In this document: in pieces, positions 1 to 6,428 of the stretch
How positions within the stretch are numbered: position 1 is the stretch's first letter
Layout of the letters: each line of letters begins with the position of its first letter
NCBI GenBank assembly: GCA_032128395.1
Contig: JAQBGV010000216.1
Location: forward strand, 1-27,636
Direction: 5' to 3'
DNA length: 27,636 nucleotides
Source: JAQBGV01 sp032128395
Lineage (GTDB): Bacteria > Planctomycetota > UBA8108 > UBA1146
Program-made: the position numbers and the translations under genes
The notes under the pieces: model-generated
Database searches by the model: none
What the model saw: only the letters and a program-made list of their open reading frames with translations
Told to the model about the DNA's origin: nothing

Positions 1-142
1 CCGCGGAGAAGAAATGGCGACGGCTGAAAGGCTATCAGATGATCGTGTTGATGCTGGAAGGCTGCGTCTTCAAGGACGGAATCATGCAGGAGAGGGACGC
101 CGCCTGATGGCTCGGCGGAACACAACATTTGACAATACCTCT
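1..142 (+). mobile_element. right-hand end of an IS256-like insertion sequence (partial)
   Basis: The first 107 bases encode the C-terminus of an IS256/Mutator-type transposase. About 10-35 bases after its stop codon lies a short AT-richer stretch (around 118-142) containing ACACAACATTTGACAATACC. As I recall, this resembles the terminal inverted repeats of IS256-family elements. The left end lies outside the window, so the inverted repeat pair and target duplication cannot be verified. The element abuts the stop codon of the neighbouring DUF1579 gene. The call rests on the transposase tail plus the repeat-like end; the exact boundary is uncertain by several bases. Confidence 0.55.
3..107 (+). 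CDS. IS256/Mutator-family transposase, C-terminal fragment (5' end outside window)
   Basis: An open frame enters from the left edge and ends at a TGA at 105-107. The visible 34 residues contain KKWRRLKGYQ followed by a hydrophobic strand and FKDG. This is the pattern at the end of IS256-type DDE transposases, where the tail reads approximately W-x-R-L-x-G-(F/Y) ... G-(V/I)-x-F-x-D-G. The catalytic DDE residues would lie upstream and are not visible, so I cannot say whether the element is intact. Only the C-terminal motif supports the family call. The gene is encoded opposite to the DUF1579 gene and converges on it. Confidence 0.6.
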   Translation, partial: AEKKWRRLKGYQMIVLMLEGCVFKDGIMQERDAA

Positions 143-632
143 ACTCCCTGCGCGTGTACTGATAGCGGAGGATCGGCGTCTCCATCCCCGGGGACGATTC
201 GACGAGGAGTTCGAACAGTCGGTCATTCGGGGTCCCGAAGAGCTCCCGGCTGCGGTAGCGGGCAGGGCGCCCCGACTGCGGATCGAGGTTGAGCCCCTCC
301 AGTTCGAGGAGATCGCGCTCCTGTTGGTAGCTCCCCTCGAAGGTGTAGAGAAACGGCGTGGCGGAGTCGATCCAGGTGCTCCGATATCGTTTCGCGACCG
401 GATCGTAGCCGGTCGTCGCCTGTCCCTCGATCGTGAGTCCGGGGAGTTCGAATTTCGCCTCTGCGAGCACCCAGTACGGCCCGAGCGCGCGGACGATGTC
501 GACCCCTTTGGCGCGGACCGGTTCGTCGGTCTGGCTGATGAAGTACTCGCACTCCATGTCCCATACCCCCACCTTCTTCGCGAGAAACAGGTGCTCGGGA
601 CCGGATCCTAGTTCGGGAGAGACGGGTGACAT
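141..632 (-). CDS. DUF1579 family protein
   Basis: This is a 163-residue protein. Its order of motifs (VGVWDMECEY near the N-terminus, GPYWVLAEAKFELPG, then GYDPVAKRYRSTWIDS and a late FEGSY) matches DUF1579, a small beta-rich family of unknown function that resembles lipocalin-like barrels. The ATG at 630-632 is preceded by GGAG seven bases upstream. The frame stays open to 770, but that extension would read through the terminator hairpin of the cold-shock gene and lacks family similarity, so the internal ATG was chosen. No signal peptide is seen, suggesting a cytoplasmic protein. The stop codon TAG at 141-143 sits at the apparent junction with the insertion sequence, so the last few residues may have been altered by that insertion. 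The family is recognised; the biochemical role is not known. Confidence 0.75.
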   Translation of the reverse strand: MSPVSPELGSGPEHLFLAKKVGVWDMECEYFISQTDEPVRAKGVDIVRALGPYWVLAEAKFELPGLTIEGQATTGYDPVAKRYRSTWIDSATPFLYTFEGSYQQERDLLELEGLNLDPQSGRPARYRSRELFGTPNDRLFELLVESSPGMETPILRYQYTRRE

Positions 633-711
633 CGAGACTCCAATCCGAGGCGAGGGGAACTCGGCGGGTGGGTCTTGGCGCGAGGCTGGCGATTCCTCGA
701 GAGTTTTGGGC

Positions 712-765
712 AAAAAAAAAAGCGACCGAGGATGCCGGACGCGTAGGCGCCCGACATCCTCGGTC
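712..765 (-). terminator. rho-independent terminator of the cold-shock gene
   Basis: An 11-bp perfect stem pairs 724-734 (GACCGAGGATG) with 755-765 (CATCCTCGGTC). On the minus strand it is followed at once by ten T residues (712-721 read as A on the plus strand). It begins 8 bases after the cold-shock stop codon. This is a textbook intrinsic terminator and the clearest one in the window. Confidence 0.92.
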
Positions 766-772
766 TTCATTT

Positions 773-970
773 CTAAAGAACGTTGACGTTCTCCGCACGC
801 GGCCCCTTCGGGCCGTGTCCGACTGTGAACTCAACACTCTGTCCTTCTCGGAGATCGTCGAAACGAGCATCCTGGAGTGCGGAGCTGTGGAAGAATAGCT
901 CCTCTCCGTTGCTTTCGATGAAACCGAATCCCTTATCCGACACGAGCTTCTTGATCGTACCCTGGGCCAC
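773..970 (-). CDS. cold-shock domain protein (CspA family)
   Basis: This 65-residue single cold-shock domain protein should act as a nucleic-acid chaperone in the cytoplasm. RNP1 is KGFGFI (residues 13-18) and RNP2 is LFFHSSAL (residues 25-32), both intact. The usual aromatic WF after the first strand is replaced by KLV (residues 8-10). The start is GTG at 968-970, preceded by a perfect AAGGAGG at 977-983 with a 6-base spacer; the protein then begins MAQGTIKK, as expected for the family. A longer reading from 1012 is possible but has no ribosome site and adds unrelated residues. The gene is monocistronic, with its own intrinsic terminator downstream and a long leader with a hairpin upstream, which could allow temperature-dependent control (inference). 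Confidence 0.93.
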   Translation of the reverse strand: MAQGTIKKLVSDKGFGFIESNGEELFFHSSALQDARFDDLREGQSVEFTVGHGPKGPRAENVNVL

Positions 971-1000
971 GACGGCCCTCCTTCTAGAATGGAGTGGAGC

Positions 1001-1018
1001 CCCGCAAAACAAAGCGGG
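1001..1018 (-). promoter_or_regulatory. hairpin in the 5' leader of the cold-shock mRNA
   Basis: CCCGC (1001-1005) pairs with GCGGG (1014-1018) across an 8-base A/T-rich loop. It lies about 17 bases upstream of the cold-shock Shine-Dalgarno sequence. A second small inverted repeat (TGAGGT-ccc-ACCTCA) lies further upstream near 1060-1074. Cold-shock genes often have structured leaders; no convincing -35/-10 pair was seen. The spacer 971-1228 otherwise holds no gene. Confidence 0.35.
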
Positions 1019-1228
1019 ACAAAAGTGGCTTGCTCAGCGATCCCGAGGCCCCTCACCTGAGGTCCCACCTCAAGCGCATTCACCAGGATCTACCCCGGCC
1101 GGCGAACCGGAACGGGACTACAGCCCGAAAGTCTGACCCCAACCCCCCCCGGAATCAAGCTCCGAAAGAGCCTCAGGGGTGCCACCCGTCCATCGGGACC
1201 ACCCGGAGGGGCGATCCGGCGGTGTGCA

Positions 1229-2395
1229 TCAGGGTCGCCCGGCGACCCGCCGGTCCCATAGATCGCGTGCGGATGAAACCAGATCTTCCCCCATCGCGGC
1301 CGGCGCGGGGTGGCCTGCGAACTGGTACGAGGCGACCGCCGCCGCCAGGCGCACGGAGGCATCGGGATCGGTGAGGAGCCTCGCGACTCGCTCGGCGAGG
1401 AAGAAGCCGTCCTCGCTCGACTGGAATTCGTTTCCTCGGTGATCCGCGTAGCGTCCGAGGGTCCCTGCGAGCTGCCTCCGCACCACGGGATCTGGATACC
1501 GGAAAACTCCCGAGAGCTTTCGCTCGAACAGCTCGGAGTCTCCCCCCCAGAGGACCTTTAGGGTGCACTCTGTGAAGAGATCTACATCGAGCGCGCAGGG
1601 GCGCCTCTCCTTCAGGTCATGGTCCAAGACGCGGGAGAGCCGAAGCAGTTCCTCTCGCTCACCCGGCGAGCCCCTCTCGTGGGCGCGGATGCGCGCGAGT
1701 CGCTCGAGGCTCTCTTCGAGCGCTTGTTGGAACAGCGCGGCGAATCCCCCTCGCCTCTGCACTGCATGTCGGTGCTTGGAGAACCCGAGACTCAGGATGT
1801 ACTCGCCCTCGGGATCGATCACGAATTCCGATCCGAAGCTGACCCGCGTCCAAGGAATCTGGCCATAGGACTTTCGAAGCGCTGCCAGCGCAGGCACACC
1901 CTCTGGAATTCCCCCGGTCGCATCCAGCTCGTAGGGGACGAAGTACTGATTCAGGATCTCGATGACTTGCCGTTGTGCCATGAACCCGACCCGGGTCAAT
2001 TGAGCGCCCGCTCAGACATCACACAGGGGATCCCCGTTCTCCCGCACGAACGTGAAGACGACGATCGGCTTGTCCTCTCTCCTCGCTCTCTCGATGGCAG
2101 CGCCCAAGGATTCCGCCCATCGGATCTCCGCGGGGCGCTCGGTCGGTCTCAGCTCGGACTCTCGACCCTCGTGACGCCGCATTCTCAGGAGCCGTCTCTC
2201 TCGCTCCTCCAGATTCGTGAAGAGCGAGCACCCCGCGAGCTCCTCCAGGGAGAGATTCGAGGGCAACCGGGAGTGGGTACGCGGATCCGTGGAATCGCGG
2301 GTTCGCTCGGCCGCCCAGCCGGTGACCAGGAGCGCCACGACGAAGAGCGCGAGCAAGGGCCGCGCCAGCCGACTAGATCTGAGTCTCCGAAGCAC
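1229..2395 (-). CDS. candidate selenoprotein: membrane-anchored or exported thioredoxin-like protein with CxxU motif and HEAT-like C-terminus
   Basis: Two adjacent same-frame segments (2395-2015 and 2011-1229) are separated only by TGA at 2014-2012. Read through, they give one 388-residue protein. Residues 8-30 form a hydrophobic N-terminal anchor or signal. Around residues 105-195 is a thioredoxin-like region (EDKPIVVFTFV, then C125-D-V-U128, then FVPYELDATGG and FVIDPEGEYI). The C-terminal ~80 residues look like HEAT-type helices (DPDASVRLAAAVASYQF). The downstream half lacks a believable start and begins mid-domain, so a split gene makes no sense unless the TGA is decoded or is a nonsense mutation of a CxxC. 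A hairpin after the TGA favours selenocysteine. The start is GTG at 2393-2395 with AGGAG six bases upstream, 16 bases after the NRPS stop, so the gene is the last of the PKS-NRPS operon. The alternative is a pseudogene or sequencing error at one base. Confidence 0.62.
1981..2014 (-). promoter_or_regulatory. putative bacterial SECIS element with its UGA codon
   Basis: On the minus strand the UGA (2014-2012) is followed after 19 bases by an apical loop GGGUC (1992-1988). The loop is closed by UGACCC (1998-1993) pairing with GGGUUCA (1987-1981), with one bulged U. A G-rich loop start about 16-37 bases after UGA on a short stem is what SelB-type SECIS elements require. E. coli fdhF has a GGUC loop 18 bases after its UGA, with a bulged U in the stem. 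Here the bulge is on the 3' side rather than the 5' side. Prediction by eye only. Confidence 0.5.
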
Positions 2396-2411
2396 TTTGG
2401 GCTCCTATCTG

Positions 2412-5400
2412 CTATCCGCGAGTCACAGAAATGGCTCGAGCGTCGATCGCCTCGAACATTTGGTGGATCCACAGCTCGGAACCCGCGCGATCGGCGAGCT
2501 CACCGTGCCGCCTGGCCGGGAGTGGAACGAATTCGATCCCGTCCCCGATCAACCTCACCCACTCACTCCGCTGCTCTTCGTGACTCTCGCGGTGGTAAAG
2601 GACGACACGTCCTGAGTAGGGTCGGGGGCGGTACTTCACCGCGGCATCGCGGTGCCTTAGATTGATGAATCTCGGGAGCTGACCCGCGGGCAAGCGCTCT
2701 CCTCTTCGAATCATCTTTTCGCAGCGATTCCGCATCGCCTGTCGTCGCCACCACCGCACCCGGAGCAGCTCCTTTAGCGCACGCCATCCCCCCGCGTGGA
2801 GCACGGGTTCGACGAGGAAGAGCTGATCCGGTGGGAACCCCTCCGCCTCCAGCTGGCACGCCATTTCGTATGCGACCAGACCACCGAACGAGTACCCGCC
2901 GAGGACGAGTGGATCGGTGTGGCAGACGTCGCGGATGTTCCGAATCGACTCTGCCGCCGCCTCGCAGACCGAATTCGGGGGGATCGGCCTACCGTCGTCG
3001 AGCGGTGACTTGACCCAGTAGAGGGAGTGCGCCGGTGGGATCTGTGACAGAAGAGTCGGGATCGGGTCCGAGTTGAAGATCCAGAAGAGCGGGCGCGATG
3101 AAGGTCCATTCTTGAGCGAGACCACGGGGGGGAGGATCAGCCGAAGGTGTCTCTCGTGCAGCAGTGCGGCCATGCGCAACACCGTCGGCGCCTGGAACAC
3201 CGCAGCGACCGGGATTTCCACCCCGGTCACGCGCCCGAGTCGATCCACGAGTTCGAGAGCACGAAGCGAGTGGCCGCCGTGATCGAAGAAGTTGCTCTCG
3301 ACGCCGATCGTACTCTGCTCGAGGACGCTCCTCCAAACGAGCAGCAGCGTGGACTCGAGTTCGTTCCGAGGACCCCGAGCCGGTGCGCGAGTCGTGTCGC
3401 GGTCGGGTTGCCATCGCTTCAGCGCGGCACGATCGACCTTGCCACTCTTTTGTCTCGGGATCTCATCGAGGAACACGATACGCGCCGGCAGCATGAAGAT
3501 CGGCAGCCGTTCCGCGAGCTGCGCACGGATCGAGTCTTCGGACGGAGCGCACCGCGGGGCTGGAACCATGTAGGCCACGATCGAGTCGGCGTCCGCACGG
3601 GCCACGCATCGATCGATGGCCGGAAGGGCCATCGCGGCAGCCTCGACCTCTCCGAGTTCGATCCGATGACCGCGGATCTTGATCTGCTCGTCCTCGCGCC
3701 CTACCAGCACGATGTTGCCGTCGGCCCGCAACCAGCCGAGATCCCCACTCCGGTATCCGGGACCCCCGGGATCGGCCGGGGTTTGCGTGAAAGCTGCGGA
3801 ATCCGCCGGGGAAAGAGCCCGCCCCACGCCAGCGCCCCCGATCGCGATCTCTCCGACGACTCCCTGCGGCACAGGGTCTCCCCAGCGGTCCACGATGATC
3901 GCGGATCGATTCTCGAGGGGCGCTCCGATCGGAACCGAATCGATCGACTCCGGTAGCGATGGGGGCAATCGGTAGGTCGTCGCGAAGATCGTGGTCTCGG
4001 TCGGTCCGTAGCCGTGCGTGAATCGGGTTCCCGGCAACGCCAGCAGAGCTCGGCGCAGGTGGTCGATCGAGTGTGGCTCGCCGCCGAAGAGAACATGCGA
4101 GAGGCGTCGGAGAATCTGCGGCGACCGATCGACGATCAGGCTCAAGAGTGACGAGGTCAACCAGATGCCAGCCACCTCGCAGGTATCGAGGAAGTCTTCG
4201 AGTTTCACCAGATCGAGATGCTCGTGAGGCAGAACGGCGAGTTCCTGCCCGTTCAGGAGCGTTCCCCACACCTCGAGCGCCGACGCATCGAACGCCGGCG
4301 ACGAGGTGAAGGCGAAGACCGGACATTCGCGGAAGGGGAGGCGATCGGACCCTCGCACGAGGCTGATGAGATTCTCGTGCGTGATCGCCACTCCCTTGGG
4401 CTCGCCGGTCGATCCGGAGGTGAACAGAATCGAGAAGGGGTCCGCCGGGCCACTCTTCGGTCTCGCGTCAGTCCTGTTCCGCGAATTCATCGGCGAATCT
4501 AGCTCCGAGTTCATCGGCTCGCGGTCGACTCGCACCACCGGGATGGGCGAGTTCGCCGGCGCGCACTGCCGGTGCGTCAGAATCATCGACGCTCGACTCG
4601 TCTCGACCACCCGGAGCTGGCGCACAGGTGGGTCCTCGGGATCGATGGGAACGTAGCTCGCTCCGAGATCGAGCGCCGCGAGAACCGTAGTGACGAAGTC
4701 GATCGATCTCTCCATGCAGATCGCGACGGGACGGCTCGCGTCCAGTCCCGACGCGCGAAGTGCCCCCGCGAGGGAGGATGCTCGATCACGCAATTCGCGA
4801 TACGTCAGGCGAACGGAGCCCTCACGGATCGCCGGCCCATCGGGTCGTCGAGCCACCATCTCAGCGAAAAGAGTGCTCACCGTCGTGCGCGGGTAGTCGG
4901 TCCGTTTGCCACGGGCCCGCCAAATGAGGTCGCGCCGCTCTTCGGCGCCGAGCATCGGAACGTTCGAAAGCGGAGTTCCGGGCCCACGGACGAGTCCCCC
5001 GACCAAGCGGGTGAAGTGCTGGGCCAGCCTCGCCGCCGAGTTGGAGTCCAGTCTTGGCTCCCGATAGGCGATCTGGCCCGAGATCCCCACCCCTTCGTCG
5101 ACCATCATGGTGGCGAAGCCGAATACCGAGAGATCCGCGTCCACACGCTCATACGCCGCTTCGACCCCTTCGAGACAGAGCTCCCTTCGAGGTGCAGTGA
5201 GGGAGAACACACCATCGAAGAAGGATGTCCCTCCCGACCTGCGTCCCAGTCCGGCCTCGCGGAGTAATGTCGAGAACGGAACTTGGGAGTGCCGGTGACA
5301 CCCGAGCACCATCTCCCTGACCCGACCGAGGAGCTCGCGTCCGGTGATGTCGCCGGTGAGATCGAGGCAGAGCGGAAAGATGTCGACGAAACATCCGATG

Positions 5401-6428
5401 AGCAGTTCCGCCTCCCGTTGATAGCGTCCCGCCTGGGGTGCGCCGATCAGAATCCGATCTTCCCGAGTGTATCGCTGTAGGAGTGCACCGAACGCTGAGA
5501 GCAAGACCATGTACAAGGTCGCATTCTCCTCCCGACAGAACCGGCGGAGATCACGAACCAAGACGTAGGGGAATCGGAAGCGATGGCGACGCCCCCTCGG
5601 CTCGTCGACGGCAGGGAGGCCTCGAATGGTGAGTTCGAACGGCGCTGGAGCCTCCGCCCACTGACCTCGCCAGTATGCGAGAGCATCTGCCACCCCCTCC
5701 GCGTCATCGAGGTCCCGCTTTTGCCACTCCGCGAGGCGGGGAACCTGTGACGGCAGAGCAGCCAACGGCGACTCGCGGCCCGCGAGGAATGCACCGTAGA
5801 GGAGCGAGAGTTCCCGGAGCAGAATGTCGACCGACCCCCCGTCGAAGACCAGGTGATGGAAGACCACGACGAGGAGATGCTCCTCGGCTCGAAGCCGAAT
5901 GAGGCCGATGCGAAAGAGTGGGCCATCCGAGATCGAGAAAGGTCGGCGGATCTCGCGGTCGACGAGCTCTCGCGCCTGACGATCTCGCTCGGAGAAGGGA
6001 AGACTCTCGAGGTTCTGCAGAGAGAGTATTGTCGGTACAACAGAGTGCACTACCTGAACTGGTTCTCCGTCGACGATCGGAAATGCGGCGCGGAGCGCAT
6101 CGTGCCGCCTCACGATCTCCTGGAAGGAGCGCTGGAGAGCGCTCCGATCGAGCGGCCCTCGGATCCGGAAGACTTGGGGAAAATTCAGCGCGGCCGGATC
6201 CGACTGGAGCGACTGCAAGAACCACAGACTCTCTTGCGCGCCGGACAGGGCGAATCGATGCGACGACTGGGCGAGAAGTGCGAGTACTTCTGCTCGATGG
6301 GCCCGGAGAAACCGGCGGTCCTCCTTCGACATCACGCCTGCGGGGGCACGGAAATGCACCCGATCCGCTTCTCGCCAGAACCGGACGCCCTCTCGGGTGA
6401 GTCGGGCGACGGCATCGGCTGGGCTCAC
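2412..6428 (-). CDS. terminal NRPS module: docking-C-A-PCP-TE
   Basis: This 1338-residue protein has a TubC-type N-terminal docking domain (1-53). A condensation domain (~58-480) carries active HHLVFDG at 191-197. The adenylation domain (~515-1005) shows LFTSGSTGEPKG at 668-679, YGPTE at 807-811, GYRSGDL and the A10 lysine at 997. The carrier domain has GGHSL with Ser1054. The type I thioesterase has GYSFGG with Ser1180 and late His1308. Aligning to PheA by eye, the specificity residues read D-A-L-W-L-G-G-I-F-K, closest to valine-type codes. The thioesterase acid position appears to be Glu1207 instead of Asp. It starts at GTG 6426-6428, overlapping the PKS stop as GTGA with GAGGAGG upstream, so the two are translationally coupled. 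It should accept the acyl chain from the PKS, add one amino acid and release the product. A TE this late marks it as the final module. Confidence 0.93.
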   Translation of the reverse strand: MSPADAVARLTREGVRFWREADRVHFRAPAGVMSKEDRRFLRAHRAEVLALLAQSSHRFALSGAQESLWFLQSLQSDPAALNFPQVFRIRGPLDRSALQRSFQEIVRRHDALRAAFPIVDGEPVQVVHSVVPTILSLQNLESLPFSERDRQARELVDREIRRPFSISDGPLFRIGLIRLRAEEHLLVVVFHHLVFDGGSVDILLRELSLLYGAFLAGRESPLAALPSQVPRLAEWQKRDLDDAEGVADALAYWRGQWAEAPAPFELTIRGLPAVDEPRGRRHRFRFPYVLVRDLRRFCREENATLYMVLLSAFGALLQRYTREDRILIGAPQAGRYQREAELLIGCFVDIFPLCLDLTGDITGRELLGRVREMVLGCHRHSQVPFSTLLREAGLGRRSGGTSFFDGVFSLTAPRRELCLEGVEAAYERVDADLSVFGFATMMVDEGVGISGQIAYREPRLDSNSAARLAQHFTRLVGGLVRGPGTPLSNVPMLGAEERRDLIWRARGKRTDYPRTTVSTLFAEMVARRPDGPAIREGSVRLTYRELRDRASSLAGALRASGLDASRPVAICMERSIDFVTTVLAALDLGASYVPIDPEDPPVRQLRVVETSRASMILTHRQCAPANSPIPVVRVDREPMNSELDSPMNSRNRTDARPKSGPADPFSILFTSGSTGEPKGVAITHENLISLVRGSDRLPFRECPVFAFTSSPAFDASALEVWGTLLNGQELAVLPHEHLDLVKLEDFLDTCEVAGIWLTSSLLSLIVDRSPQILRRLSHVLFGGEPHSIDHLRRALLALPGTRFTHGYGPTETTIFATTYRLPPSLPESIDSVPIGAPLENRSAIIVDRWGDPVPQGVVGEIAIGGAGVGRALSPADSAAFTQTPADPGGPGYRSGDLGWLRADGNIVLVGREDEQIKIRGHRIELGEVEAAAMALPAIDRCVARADADSIVAYMVPAPRCAPSEDSIRAQLAERLPIFMLPARIVFLDEIPRQKSGKVDRAALKRWQPDRDTTRAPARGPRNELESTLLLVWRSVLEQSTIGVESNFFDHGGHSLRALELVDRLGRVTGVEIPVAAVFQAPTVLRMAALLHERHLRLILPPVVSLKNGPSSRPLFWIFNSDPIPTLLSQIPPAHSLYWVKSPLDDGRPIPPNSVCEAAAESIRNIRDVCHTDPLVLGGYSFGGLVAYEMACQLEAEGFPPDQLFLVEPVLHAGGWRALKELLRVRWWRRQAMRNRCEKMIRRGERLPAGQLPRFINLRHRDAAVKYRPRPYSGRVVLYHRESHEEQRSEWVRLIGDGIEFVPLPARRHGELADRAGSELWIHQMFEAIDARAISVTRG

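Noticed and set aside
633..770. N-terminal extension of the DUF1579 protein to 770
   Set aside because: It would translate the cold-shock terminator hairpin and T-tract; the ATG at 632 has a proper ribosome site and the family begins there.
1229..1999. The downstream half of the thioredoxin-like gene as an independent gene starting at TTG 1999
   Set aside because: No Shine-Dalgarno is present and it would start inside the thioredoxin fold. The read-through interpretation explains both halves better.
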